Shown here: positions 23,539 to 34,772 of the stretch, piece after piece
Layout: each line of letters opens with the position of its first letter
Position numbering within the stretch: position 1 is the first letter of the stretch
Assembly (NCBI RefSeq): GCF_036323735.1
Contig: NC_086019.1
Coordinates: 235,317,602 to 235,381,601 of the forward strand
Reading direction: 5' to 3'
DNA: 64,000 nucleotides
From: Rattus norvegicus
Lineage: Eukaryota; Chordata; Mammalia; Rodentia; Muridae
The notes under the pieces: generated by a model
The model's database searches: none
Told to the model about the DNA's origin: nothing
Seen by the model: the letters and a program-made list of their open reading frames with translations, nothing else
Position numbers and translations under genes: made by a program

Positions 23539-25356
23539 CTGCTGGGTAGGGCAGAACCTGCAACTTGAAAATTTGCCAGCAAGGTTGTCCTGGGTAAGAG
23601 AAATAGTGACTATCCTCTCCCTGGGGCCTCAAGAACTTAAAAAGTTTTTCCCCAAGTCTGAAAACAAAACAAAACAAAACAAAACAAAACAACAACAAAA
23701 AATCCCCAATGCTTTTTCTAAGTGCTATTTTAGTTCTGTGGAGTTTTTAATTATTCCGTCATGTAAACAAGCACATGTACAAAGCCATTAGACAGAACAA
23801 AGCAGAGCGGTGGCTGAGCCCAACCCCCATGCCCTGAGTCCAAACAATAACACAGGCAGAGCCTACAAAAGAAAATTTGTTTATTTTTTTTCTAAAATTA
23901 GAAAAATTTCTAAAAATAGAAAACAAAAATCTTTCTTTCTGATTCAGCATCCAAACATAAGGATTCTTCTAAAGGACTTGGGCTTCTCAGAGAGCTCAGC
24001 TGGAGGCAAAACTTAGATTGGAACTTCAAACATCTTTCCAGGAAGGTGGCTGCAGACTATTCTAGTTGGCCGAACTGTGTCCTGGGTAAGTCATCACTGA
24101 CCGTGAAAACTTGCCTCCTTGCTGAAGAGCTGGGCTTGTTCGTGTTACTGAGCTAAGTAAGTCATCACTATTTATGTGTTCTGGGAATGGCAGGAGGAAG
24201 GCCTGGGGGTAAAGGTTAGGTGACAAGTAGCAAAGCTTATCAAAATGTGATGGGTTATACAGAAAGATAAGGAAGGCATAGGGGGTGCAAGAGAATTCTC
24301 CAGACTTCTGATTCCTCCCCAACCAGCATTCTCTCTCCCTCCATCCCCATCGCGCCCCTGTGTGTCCACCTGGCTTCAGTCTCTCTGCGAAGAGCAGAGA
24401 TCCACAGTTGGAGGAAGACAGCCATCCATCAAAGGACTGACTCCTGCCTTCTGATTCTTTTGTGATTTAAATCATTATGTCCATCTTCACCCTGGGACAA
24501 ATCCCAGGGGGAAAAGAAATCCACAGAGGAAGCAGGATGCAGAGGGAACTCAGCAGAGCACCCACTGCCACCCAAACCAGAGCAGGATGGAGCTCCCGGG
24601 AGGAGACAACCTTCTGTCAAATCCAAGGCCACTGAGGCGTCAATGAATGAATGAAGTATTCCTGCTGAAGCTTGCAACCCCTCAGGTTAATGTTTTCTTC
24701 ACTTCTGCACCATTTTACATGGGTGTACAAATCAATATATTATAGTGATTTTGAACTATTGGCATCTTAGAGCACATTGATTTTGACAACTGCCTACAAG
24801 GGTTTGGTTCTATGTATATACAGGCAATTTTACCTAACAATAAAATATCAATTAACATAAAAATAAGCCTTGACAGAGAACTCATGAATGAAATTTAGGT
24901 GATGCAAGAAGGGCCATGATAGGTCCAGCTTGGGTCACACACTTCTCTTCCCTCTTCTCTACTCATCAGATAGGGGTCTACGATAATGTAATTGTGTGGC
25001 CCATGTCATGTCATGGCCATCACTGTGTAAGGAACTGAGAACTAAGGCTGCTAACCCTACCTAGATTATATAATTGGGGGTGAGTAGACACTGTGTTTTC
25101 GGGAAGAGGAGGAGGAAGATGTGAAGACACCAAGATCAGCAGTTATGGGAGTCTGGGAGAGTGTAAAGCCCCAGTGATGCAGTAACTGTGATTATTAGCT
25201 ATTAATATCAAAACTCAGTTTGCACTGACTCTGTGTCCCACCTGTGTGAGGCTGCTTAGAGATGAGTGGTACCGCATGCCAACCTTGCAGAGTTCAAGTC
25301 ACTGATGGATAGACAGATGTGGAAATAAATTAGGCACCATGGGATAAGTACTACTA
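23539..25356. other. 1.8 kb mostly single-copy, no gene seen
   Basis: Contains an (AAAAC)n run at 23662-23692 and AT-rich patches near 23870-23930 and 24830-24870. No repeats or exons recognised otherwise. Confidence 0.4.
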
Positions 25357-25698
25357 AGGGTGAGTATCCCTCATCCCCAACACTTGGAGACAGAAATGTT
25401 TAGATTTGGGCTTTTTGAATAACTGCAGCTACGTAATGAGTTGTCTTGGGGATGAGGCCCAAGCCTAAGTATGAAATTTGCTTATTTTTCATGTATTTTA
25501 TACATGTAGCCTGAAGATAATTTTACATGAGTGTTTGTTAGTGTATCTGGATTTTGATTGATTATAACCTGTCACATGAAGTCTCGTGGAATTTCCCACT
25601 TGTACCATCATATCAATGGTCAAAACACTTCTGATTTTGAAGCACTTCAGAATTTGGATTTTTTGTTTGTTTGTTTGTCTGTTTAGGAATGCTTGACT
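25357..25698 (+). mobile_element. Tigger-type DNA transposon (MER2-like)
   Basis: 'gggtgagtatccctcatccc' at the left, 'tcttggggatgaggcccaag', 'acatgtagcctgaagataat' and 'cacttcagaatttggatttt' at the right follow a non-autonomous Tigger-type element. Both ends abut TA ('cta|aggg' and 'gac|taa'), the Tc1/mariner target. The right end has grown a (TTTG)n run at 25660-25682. Confidence 0.75.
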
Positions 25699-26181
25699 AA
25701 CTCTTAGAAGACTTTGAAACATCCTGAGGGAAGACAGAGAGAAGAGGATGAGTTCCGCACCAACAAGGACTTCCTGGGTAAGGGAACTTTGATGGGGCTT
25801 GAACGAGGCATAGGGTATTCGCAGGAAGACCAGATGGATTCCAACTTCCTCACTACTGAGCTTGGAGTTCAGACATTCATACTGGATTGGAGAGTGGTAA
25901 GTGATGATCCGAACATGGGCTAGACCAGAAATGGACAGGCAACAGCAGGTAGGCTCAGTGTTTAAGCAGAACTAGAGTGGCCTCCCATATGACAATGTGG
26001 TCTGGACAGAAGTGTCATCACCTTCCCAGACAAAAGCCCATTGGAGGAATGCAGACAAAGCACCATGCCATTGTCACGGCTTATGGGAAAAAGCACCCTC
26101 TCCTCTAAGTTGCAACACAACACCTAGTCATCCCTAAGACAAGATGAGTGGTGACTACCATTAAAAACAAGGAGGACAGTT

Positions 26182-26345
26182 TCCAGGCATGGTGGAATGC
26201 ATCTTTAATCCCAGTATGCGAGAGACAGAGGCAGATGGAACTCTGTGAGTTCCAGGTCAGCAGGTCTACATAGCAAGTTCTGGGCTAGCCAGGACTATAT
26301 AATGGGACCCTCTCTCAAAAAATATTGAAAATAATAATAAAACAG
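26182..26345 (+). mobile_element. B1 SINE
   Basis: 'ccaggcatggtggaatgcat', 'ctttaatcccagtatgcgag', 'gagttccaggtcagcaggtc' and 'gggaccctctctcaaaaaa', then an A-rich tail. Clear B1 with moderate divergence. Confidence 0.9.
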
Positions 26346-27569
26346 AGATGAAAATAAAGAGGAAGAAACTCAAAGGAGCTGAAAAACAAAATGGAAAATG
26401 AGTTGCCACCCTGCAATGGGACCAAACTCCAAATTGCCATGGCGATGGGAAATTCACACAGAATCTGTGCATTTTACCTCATGCAAAATAATTCACCTAT
26501 GCAAGGATTTTGTCAGCCTCGTAGGGAGGCATTTTAAGTAATTTGTATGCTCCATGGCATGGGTATGGTTTTGATATCTATGGGGGTTTGTTGTTGTTTA
26601 TTTGATTTTGTTTTATTCTATAGACTGACTTTCCCGATCAGAACCCAGACTCTTCTGTTGCATGGTGTTGGCCAAGTTACCTTGCCTCTGGGAAACACAA
26701 CTTATGTTTCCAGGAAGTGAGGGTTACAGGAGACAGCACACACAGACCACTGCACACAGCACTCAAACACAGCAGGCCCAAATGCCAGCTCTTCTGTTAT
26801 TCTGTGTTGCTAAATCACAGTTTGTCCTTGAGCTGGGAACCGCTCAGAGTAGATGTGGTTCTTGAAAGAACAGAATTTTTTCATCACTGTAGGATGTGGT
26901 CACTCTTCAGTTTAAGATTGCTTTTTGTAATTATGTTGATATTGCTCAGGTCGTATGCTAGTAACATACCAACATGCAATAGGTGGTGGTCCATGTGTGC
27001 CGCATCCATGTCATGTCCAGAGGATAGCATATCACAGTGTCCTCTCCGCATCCAGCTCTTGTATTCTCTCCACTCATTTCTATGATTTCCCTGATCCCAG
27101 GGATGAGGGCCATGCTGGTGTCTCATGTATAGCAAAGTCCTCATTGTTGCTTACTCTTAGCACTTTGAAGAGTAATATGAATCTTTTTCTATGAAGTAGG
27201 GAGGGGTTCCAGAGGTCCTACCCTCAGCTGAGGAGCTATGACAATTGATGGCTCTTAGGGGAGTGGGAGTCACTTTTCTTTAGAGATATGGTCATTATAG
27301 GTAAATTCCTAATGTACCAGTGGATGGTCTCCCACCCATGCAACTAGAGACAGCACTTAAGGGTCTCAGATTAAAAAATAACAAGAAGATATCAAATTGA
27401 GAGGTAGATAGGATGGGGTCAGGGTTCCTACAGGGGGTTGACAATGAAATTTAAATGAGGGAGTCAGTTAAGACAAATTTTATACTTGTATTGAAATTAA
27501 TAGTTAATAATAAGAATAAATAGATTATTGTTAAAAAGTTGATCGCCTTATAGGTTTCTGTCAAAGATG
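26346..27569. other. single-copy sequence, no gene seen
   Basis: Overlapping open frames of up to 122 codons at 26717-27194 run on both strands, but no domain is visible. 27385-27415 matches an insertion inside the LTR downstream (see findings). Confidence 0.4.
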
Positions 27570-28077
27570 AAGGCTATTCTTTGTTGTCAACTTGACTATA
27601 TCTGGAATGAACTACAATCCAGATGTTGGGGGCATATGAGAGATTTTTTTGCATAATTTGAAATAGGTGAATCCACTTTTAGTCCGAACCTTTGAGGTAA
27701 GAACACATACCTCTGCTCTGGATCTTGATGGGAAAAGACAACTCCTTTGATCTAGACCTTGAGGTGGGAAGGCACACCTTTACTCTAGGCCACATCTACT
27801 GCTGGAAGATATCAAAGTGAGAGGTAGATAGGATGCTGCTGGAAGCCTGTATAAGAACTTGGAAGAGAGAAGGCTTTGCTCTTGGGCCTACCTTGCTAGC
27901 ACACCCACTCCTTCACTAGTATTAGAGCCTACTTCAGTAGAGCCAACATCTACTGAAGACCAACTGATATACCCAGCCCCTTGGGACTGAGCAGCTATGG
28001 AGTCTTAGGCTTCCCATTCATAGCTGGCTATTGTTGAATTAGTTCAACTGCAGCCTGTAAGCCATTCCAGTAAATTT

Positions 28078-28129
<52 letters not shown>

Positions 28130-28156
28130 TGTGTATACATACATATAAATACATAC

Positions 28157-28207
<51 letters not shown>

Positions 28208-28236
28208 CTGTGGCTCTAGAGAACCTAATACAGATA
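27570..28236 (+). mobile_element. rodent LTR-like repeat with internal microsatellites
   Basis: 'ttgttgtcaacttgactata', 'tttgaggtaagaacacatac', 'taggccacatctactgctgg', 'tattagagcctacttcagta', 'ctgcagcctgtaagccattc' and, after the microsatellites, 'agttctgtggctctagagaa' belong to one common rodent LTR-like family. It carries a 37-bp insertion at 27809-27845 and a TG + AG microsatellite at 28081-28203. Confidence 0.65.
28081..28203. repeat. (TG)n, (ATAC)n, (AG)n compound microsatellite
   Basis: TG to about 28128, then ATAC-type units, then AG to 28203. It sits where the LTR family has its AT-rich 3' part. Confidence 0.95.
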
Positions 28237-28394
28237 GTGAGAACCCTGCGGGCTTTCTGGGGCTGGAAATGCATATTTGATTCTAGAACACACAAAGACC
28301 TTTGTTTAATACAGAAAGGCAAAAAAGACCTAATGATGCTGGTAAGTTTCAGAGGCTTCAATCTCAACTTTGTCTGTACCTAGGGCCTTAAACT

Positions 28395-28715
28395 TGCAGG
28401 GCCAGGGCCAGGGCCAGGGGCCAGTTTCAGTCAGCAGAGTGCTCACCTCACAACTTGAAGACCTGAACTCAGATATGTTATCCACATACACACTTAGGTG
28501 AGCCGCCCAGATTAGCTTACTTAACACAATTGCCAGCCAATGAGAGATTCTGCCTCACAAAACAAAACAAAACAAAGAAAGAAACAAAAAACTGTGGGAG
28601 GTGCCTGAGGAATGATACCTGAAGTTGTCCTCTAATACCCCCATGCACACATACAAACATGCATGCACACTCATGTGCATTCACATATACCAAGAAAGAA
28701 AATGCAGAATCTGAA
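28395..28715 (+). mobile_element. old rodent SINE-like repeat
   Basis: After a short GGGCCA array (28401-28422): 'cagtcagcagagtgctcacc', 'gaagacctgaactcagatat', 'ccagccaatgagagattctg', 'tgaggaatgatacctgaagt', then a CA/CATGCACA-rich tail. Same family as the split element at 2235-3035, opposite orientation. Confidence 0.5.
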
Positions 28716-28779
28716 AGCCAATATGATAAACAATTTAATGGGAAAGGACTGTTTCAGTATTTAAAATTACTACACTTGC

Positions 28780-29277
28780 AGAAAATGCTTGGGTGAAATC
28801 CTCCTTGACCTTGACTTGGCCAAAGCATAACACATAAACTGAAAAAAATCAATATCTTTTTATTCCATCAAAATTAAAAATATGTATATCTGCAAAGCAC
28901 CCCTAAAAAAATAGAGAGGTCAACCACAGTGTGAAAGACAACATTCACAAGTCATCTATCAGACTTGGAAAATAACGATGGCTACAGAAAATAGTACCCA
29001 CATCTCACTTGTTTAAAAATATGCAAATATCTTTTACTAATAACTGCAAATACAATGGAAAGGTGGAAGAAGATTTGAAAAGAAATTGCCTCTCAAGAAG
29101 ATAAAAATTGGCTACTATGCACTTGGAAAAATGTTCAGTATCAGTCATTATGGAAATAGAAATTAATAAATACTACAACACCATATCGCCCCACAGTGTT
29201 ACTTAAAGTCCTTAAAAGTGACAAATGTGTTGACAAGGATAAGGAGAAAATAGAATGTTAAAATATTGTTTGTGTTA
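28780..29277 (+). mobile_element. ancient L1 ORF2 fragment, part 1
   Basis: 'agacttggaaaataacgatg', 'caatatctttttattccatc', 'tggaaaaatgttcagtatca' and 'gtgttgacaaggataaggag' follow ancient L1 ORF2 order with heavy mutation. The copy resumes at 29816, at 30298 and after 31253, with younger elements between. Confidence 0.6.
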
Positions 29278-29831
29278 TATACAGCCACCAGACTAGATAA
29301 GATGGATGAAGCAAAGAAGTGCAGACTGACAGGAACCGAATGTAGATCCCTCCTGAGAGACACAGCCAGAATACGGCAAATACATAGGCGAATGCCAGCA
29401 GCAAACCACTGAACTGAGAATGGGATCCCCGTTGAAGGATTCAGAGAAAGGACTGGAAGAGCTTGAAGGGGCTTGAGACCCCATATGAACAACAATGCCA
29501 AGCAACCAGAGCTTCCAGGGACTAAGCCACTACCCAAAGACTATACATGGACTGACCCTGGGCTCCGACCTCATAAGTAGCAATGAATATCCTAGTGGGA
29601 GCACCAGTGGAAGGGGAAGTCCCTGGTCCTGCCAAGACTGAACCCCCAGTGAACGTGATTTGGGGGGAGGGTGGTAATGGGGGGGATGTGGAGGGGAACA
29701 CCGATATAGAAGGGGAGGGGGAGGGGCTAGGGGGATGTTGGCCTGGAAACCTGGAAAGGGAATAACAATTGAAATGTAAATAAGAAATACCCAATTTAAT
29801 AAAGATGGAGGAAATAATATTGTTGGTGTTA
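29262..29831 (+). mobile_element. young L1 3' UTR insertion with 16-bp TSD
   Basis: 5'-truncated rat L1 beginning in the region around the ORF2 stop ('cagccaccagactagataag') and running through the G-rich 3' UTR to 'aatgtaaataagaaataccc'. TSD 'aatattgtttgtgtta' at 29262-29277 and the same with one change at 29816-29831. Inserted in the ancient L1. Confidence 0.9.
29662..29734 (+). other. G-quadruplex-prone L1 3' UTR
   Basis: Two clusters of G runs: 29662-29696 (runs of 6, 3, 7 and 4 G) and 29712-29734 (runs of 4, 5, 4 and 5 G with 1-3 base loops). G-rich 3' UTR tracts are a known feature of rodent and primate L1s. Confidence 0.7.
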
Positions 29832-29945
29832 AAGGTACACATTGGAAAACTGTTCAGCTTTTCTTTAAAAGTTATAAAATATTGTTTAAACTTGAAATTT
29901 TCTCTTAGCACTATATACACAAGGCTTTATGCATTCATCGATGCT
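29816..29945 (+). mobile_element. ancient L1 ORF2 fragment, part 2
   Basis: 'attgttggtgttaaaggtac' and 'ttggaaaactgttcagcttt' continue the ORF2 order directly from 29277, as expected if the young L1 and one TSD copy are removed. Confidence 0.6.
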
Positions 29946-30297
29946 TGTCTTAGTTAGGGTTTTACTGATGTGAACAGACACCATGACCAATGCAAGTCTT
30001 ATAAAGGACAACATGTAATTGGGGCTGGCTTATAGGTTCAGAGGTTCAGTTCATTATCATCAAGGCAGGAACATGGCAGCATCCAGGCAGGCCTGGTGCA
30101 GGAGGAGCTGAGAGCTCTACATCTTCATCTGGAGGCTGCTAGCAGAATATTGACTTCTAGGCAGCTAGGATGAGGGTCTTAAAGCTCACACCCACAGTAA
30201 TACACTCCCTCCAAGTGGGCCACACCTACTTCAACAGGGTCATACCTTTTAGTAGTGCCACTTCCTGGACTGAGCATGTATAAACTATTACAATGCT
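29941..30297 (-). mobile_element. MaLR-type solo LTR with perfect 5-bp TSD
   Basis: Element 29946-30292, reverse orientation, from 'tgtcttagttagggttttac' to 'taaactattaca' (TG...CA ends). The 5-bp target duplication 'atgct' lies at 29941-29945 and 30293-30297. A 5-bp duplication fits ERVL-class integration. No internal region, so a solo LTR left by LTR-LTR recombination. Confidence 0.85.
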
Positions 30298-31252
30298 CAC
30301 AGCAAGATTGTCCACAAGATCCTAAAACAAAGAACCCAGATGCCCTTCAGCAGAGGAATGGATTCAGAAAATGTAGTACATCTACACAATGGAGTACTAC
30401 TCAGCTATCAAAAACAATGACTTCATGAAATTTATAGGCAAATGTATTGAATTAGAAAATATCATCCTGAGTGAGGTAACCCAATCACAGAAAAACACAC
30501 ATGGTATGCACTCACTGATAAGTGGATATTAGGCCAAAAGCTCAAATTACCCAAGATGCAATCTACAGACCACATGAAGCTCAAGAAGGATGACCAAAAT
30601 GCAGATGCTTCACTCCTTCTTAAAAGGGGGAACAAAAATATCCATAAAAGGGATATGGAGGCAAAGCTTAGAGCAGAGAGTGAAGGAACGGCCACACAGA
30701 GCCTGCCCCATATCTCCACACATGTGGCCCATATCTCCAACAAAACTAGATAAGATTGATGAAGCTAAGAAGTGCATGCTGATAGGAACTGGATATAGAT
30801 CTCTCCTGAGAGACACAACCAGAGCTTGTCAAATACAGAGGTGAATGCTAGCAGCAAACCACTGAAATGAGAACAGGATCCCCATTGGAGGAATTAGAGA
30901 AAGGATTGAAAGGGCTGAAAGGGCTTGCAACCCCCTAAGAACAACAATGCCAACCAACCAGAGCTTCCAGGGACTAAACCACTATACAAATGCTATACAC
31001 GGACTGACCCAGGGCTCCAACTGCATATATAGCAGAGCATAGCCTTGTTGGGGCACCAGTGGAAGGGGAAGTCCTTGGTCCTGCCAAGGTTGGACCCCCA
31101 GTGCAGGGGAATGTCAGGGTGGTGGTGGTAAGGGAGGTGGATCACCCTTATGGGGGAGGGAGAAGAGGAGGGGATAGGGAGTTTATGGACAAGAAACTGG
31201 GAAAGGGAATAACATTTGAAATGTAAATAAAGAAATATATCCAATAAAAAAA
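30298..31252 (+). mobile_element. rat L1 3' part (ORF2 end + 3' UTR)
   Basis: From about 30330 ('agaacccagatgcccttcag') the sequence is a much less diverged rat L1: 'acaatggagtactactcagc', 'tatgcactcactgataagtg', the 3' UTR to 'gaaatgtaaataaagaaata', then poly-A. The first about 30 bp after the LTR still look like the older L1, so two L1s join at matching ORF2 positions. ORF2 is truncated and non-functional. Confidence 0.8.
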
Positions 31253-31450
31253 CCCATGTTGTAACATTTGACAAATCTCAAGGATAACATGAAAAGAGAA
31301 ATAAACCAGACTGTGTATGATATGAATATATCTGTTTAATTATCTACTGTGGAAAAAAAATGACAGAGATAGAAAATAGACCAGTGACATACGTGGGTTA
31401 GAGTTAGATGCAAGGATTGACGGAAACTTGCCAAGAAAGAGTTTTCTGTG
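31253..31450 (+). mobile_element. ancient L1 fragment, part 3
   Basis: 'ggataacatgaaaagagaaa', 'ccagactgtgtatgatatga' and 'agaaaatagaccagtgacat' match the L1M ORF2 end / 3' UTR order, continuing the copy seen at 28780-29945. Confidence 0.55.
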
Positions 31451-31529
31451 TTGATGGAAATATAGAAAACCTAATATATCAGTGACTCATGTAGAGCTGT
31501 GATCAAAACACCCAAGGGAAAAAGTTCTA

Positions 31530-31860
31530 GGAAGAAGAATTCATTCCGCTTCACAGTGGTGGACTGTGCAGTCCACACTGCTTGTCCTCCTAAACTTGTT
31601 TGGGACATTGTCATAGTGGGAGCATGAGGCAGAAGAGTTTCCTCACCTCAGGACAGACAAGAAGTGATGAGTGGAGAGAATCTGCAACAGCCATAACCAC
31701 TATATGTATACCCACTCCTCGGAATTTTACTTCCTACAGCTTGGCCCTAGCTCTTTAAGTTTCTACCATCTACTGAAATAGTCCTACCCTGTGGGGGCCA
31801 AGTAGCTATCAGATTAGTCTGCTGAGGAACATTTCATGATAAATACTAACACCTCATTTG
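31530..31860 (-). mobile_element. probable ancient MaLR LTR
   Basis: 'gtttcctcacctcaggacag', 'ccctagctctttaagtttct', 'ccatctactgaaatagtcct' and 'gtgggggccaagtagc' follow the reverse MST/MLT-type block order. Confidence 0.5.
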
Positions 31861-32560
31861 AGGTAATGTCTATATAATTCTTTAGCTTTCTTTCCTATTT
31901 TAACTAAGTGCATTTTCAACTCTAAAGGTGGAGTTTTATACTAAACAATTAAACCTCAGTGAAGCTGTTTTTAAGATCTTTGTGGCCAAACTTCCCTCCA
32001 GATTGACTGCATTTGATTCTTTATGATAGGAGGCTTTGGGGGTAGGAGGCTATCCCCCAAAATAACCAAATGCCGTACACTAGATATGCAAGGGGCACCA
32101 AAGAAATCCACTGAAGTAGATTCGGATTGCAACGCCAAACTCACAGCTGGGCGATTTGTTATTCAATCTTTCCTAAAGTTATTTCCTTTGTTTATATGGT
32201 AAATAACATCTACCTCTTCCATTTCTGTGAAGGCTGCAATAGGCTATTACTCTAGAAGATTGTATGTAATGTCAATTGTTAGAGTCTCTGGGACTAGCAC
32301 ACTCTGGAGAGACATGACATCATATGCTAGCACATAAGTCTGAGATCTGGAAGCTACAAGTTTGTGGAGAGACCCCGAGTGCCAGATTTTTCTTATACCA
32401 GGGAACAGTATACATCTAACTTTATAAGATTAAGTGATTCCAGAAAATGTTATTATCTTCCAGAGGATATTACAATGAGACCAGTTTTTTTGTTTGTTTG
32501 TTTCACTAGCAGGCAGCCATCCATTTAAAAGTTTTCCTTGGATTAAGAGCCCACATGTCT
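31861..32560. other. AT-rich single-copy sequence, no gene seen
   Basis: No repeat or exon recognised, apart from a TTTG run near 32487-32502. Confidence 0.35.
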
Positions 32561-32725
32561 GGCTGGTGCGGTGGTTCAGCAGGTAAAGATGCTTCCTACC
32601 AAGTCTGAAGTTTGAGTCCCAGAACCCACCTGGGAGAAGTTGAGACCTGAGTGTCGCAGATCTCCAAACATGTCATGTGCTCTGTCATACACAAACTTCC
32701 TCCGAATAAATAATTGCCACTAAAA
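32561..32725 (+). mobile_element. B3-type SINE
   Basis: 'ggctggtgcggtggttcagc', 'accaagtctgaagtttgagt', 'cccagaacccacctgggaga' and the tail 'ccgaataaataa'. Confidence 0.65.
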
Positions 32726-32837
32726 ATCAAAATCTTGGGCTTACACAGCCAGAAATAAGCTTATGTAATTAAGGTCTGGAAACTTCAAAACCTTTACTCA
32801 GCTTCTCTCAGATGCTGTAAGGATGCTCAAACTTTTT

Positions 32838-32965
32838 AAAAAATAGCATTTCTGGGGTTGGGGATTTAGCTCAGTGGTAGAGCGCTTGCCTAGTAAGAGC
32901 AAGGCCCTGGGTTTGGTCCCCAGCTCTGGAAAAAAAAAAAAGAAAAAGAAAAAAATAGCATTTCT
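32838..32965 (+). mobile_element. ID SINE with perfect 16-bp TSD
   Basis: Body 32854-32949: 'ggggttggggatttagctca' to 'gtttggtccccagctctgg' and an A-rich tail with G interruptions. TSD 'aaaaaatagcatttct' at 32838-32853 and 32950-32965. Confidence 0.95.
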
Positions 32966-33599
32966 TTGGATGCAACCAAGAATACCTAATGTTCAGTGTC
33001 TTAAATGGGGTTTTGCTCCTATTTTAAAGATAATTTGGACATGAGCATCCAGTTTGCTCTGGAAGTCAGTGCTGTTTGCTGTATCGAGACTATTGTATTC
33101 TTGAAATTTGTCATTTCATTGGACAACAGCTCTCCTCACACTCAAAAAATAGCTACCAGAGCTCCAAGCAACTGGTCCTTTATATGACAGCACCTGAACG
33201 GAACAACGGGAGCAGCTATAAGGAAGGCTTGGTTTTCTTAGGTGCTTTACTCCTACTGGAAAGGAAGGAAAACTCTTAAGGAGAAGTACCAAGAAGTCCT
33301 TTCATTCTGTATTGCCTTAGCTGAAATTAGGGATGTTGAGTCAACATTCACCTACCAACAACGAAAAGGGAAACAGGAAAGAATCTAAGTGCATATGTAT
33401 GGCTTCTTACTTATCTGCATGGTGATCACTGAACATATATGTGGTAGGCACTGTTCTTCATTACTGAGGAAAGAAAATTTCCAGGTTAATTTTCCCAGAA
33501 ACTGACTCTATTCATGTGATTTTGTATAATTCATTCAGAGTTGTTAGGATGTCTAAATGAGGTTAAGTTTCCAGAAAGAGTCTGAAACCATGTTTGAAA
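32966..33599. other. single-copy sequence, no gene seen
   Basis: No repeat recognised. Two overlapping 60-67 codon frames (33005-33279) have no visible domain. Confidence 0.35.
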
Positions 33600-33775
33600 T
33601 GGTCAGAGTAGGGTTGATGAGATTGTCACCAAGCCTAGCTACCTGAGTTTGATCAGAGGGACCCACGTGGAGGAAGGAGAGAACCAAGCCTCACAAGTTG
33701 TCCTCTCCCAGTGCCTGCCCCCCAGTGCCTGTCCCCGCCACTGCACACGAATGTAATTAAAACCTGTTTTTGAGA
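33600..33775 (+). mobile_element. B3-type SINE
   Basis: 'accaagcctagctacctgag', 'acccacgtggaggaaggaga', 'acaagttgtcctctcccagt', then 'cgaatgtaattaaaacc'. Confidence 0.65.
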
Positions 33776-33856
33776 TGAAAACCATAAGAATAAAGACCCA
33801 ACTTCCACCTGTCACCACAGTCACATATCTAGCTAGCTTTCTCATAAGAACATTTC

Positions 33857-34076
33857 ATCTGTTAAAGATTTACTTTAGGTGGCTAGGTGTTCTGCCTATG
33901 TGCATTTGTGCACTATGTGCCTGCAGTACCCATGGAAATAAGAAAAGGGCATCAAGTCCCCTGGAACTGGAGTTATTCATAGCTGTTAGCTTCAATGTGG
34001 TGCTGGAGACAGAATCTGGATCATCTGTAAAAGCAACAAGTGCTCTTTAATAGCTGAGAACCACCTCTCCAGGCAC
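33857..34076 (-). mobile_element. B2/B3-type SINE
   Basis: Tail side 'gttaaagatttactttaggt', middle 'ggcatcaagtcccctggaac', B-box side 'tggagacagaatctggatca', A-box side 'gagaaccacctctccaggca'. Confidence 0.65.
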
Positions 34077-34234
34077 GTAATCCAGTCTATTACATAGAGA
34101 CAGTATGCTCTCTGGGTCAAGTGCTCCGTGAATATTTCTAATTGGTGAAGGTCACATGAATTTTTTTATGGTTGCAAAGAAGTCTGGAATGGTGCGTTGC
34201 TGCTATCCTTTGCCAGCTCTTCTGTGCATGCACG

Positions 34235-34560
34235 CTTTTGTGTGCATGCGTGCGTGAGTGCGTGCGTGCGTGCGTGTGATGTTTCTACCACAGTGTGTAT
34301 ATGGAAGTTAGAGAAGAACCCTAAGGTGTGGGTCCTTACCTTCCTACTTGTTTGAGATGGTTTCTTTTGTTGACTGTTGCATATGTTTCCAACTACTCTG
34401 TCCCACCATCACATCTTCCAGAGAATGGCACTGGGGTTCCAGGTGAGAGTGCTCCAGCATTCCTCTTTTTCAGCATTTATATAGGTTCTGAGGGTCCACA
34501 CTCAGGTTGTCAGGCTGGAAGAGCAAACAGTTTATCCACTGGGCCATCCTCTAGCCTCTG
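34235..34560 (-). mobile_element. rodent SINE-type repeat with GTGC microsatellite
   Basis: A (GTGC)n run (34245-34277) at the tail side, then 'ggaagttagagaagaaccct', 'ctgagggtccacactcaggt' and 'ccactgggccatcctctagc' (A-box side), with about 100 bp of unassigned sequence in the middle. Confidence 0.5.
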
Positions 34561-34649
34561 CTTTGCTACTCCTTGTAGGAGGAAGTCTTTGTTGACAATA
34601 AAATCTCACCAAGGGGAAAACTTCCAGCAGATGTTTAGAATAACAGCGT

Positions 34650-34772
34650 CCCACGATATTAAGTATCTCATTTAATTCTCAGTCTGCTGCAAGCTCTCCT
34701 CATTATAGAGAGAAGGAAAACTTCAGTTCAGGGATACTTTATCCTGTCCAAAGGTCTAAACGCCACAGAAAT
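34650..34772 (-). mobile_element. MIR fragment
   Basis: 'ctcatttaattctcagtctg' and 'attatagagagaaggaaaac' follow reverse MIR order ('catttaatcctcacaac', 'ttacagatgaggaaac'). Confidence 0.5.

Noticed and set aside
28081..28203. TG/AG tract as a standalone regulatory element
   Set aside because: It sits at the AT-rich 3' part of an LTR-like repeat and is simplest as microsatellite growth.
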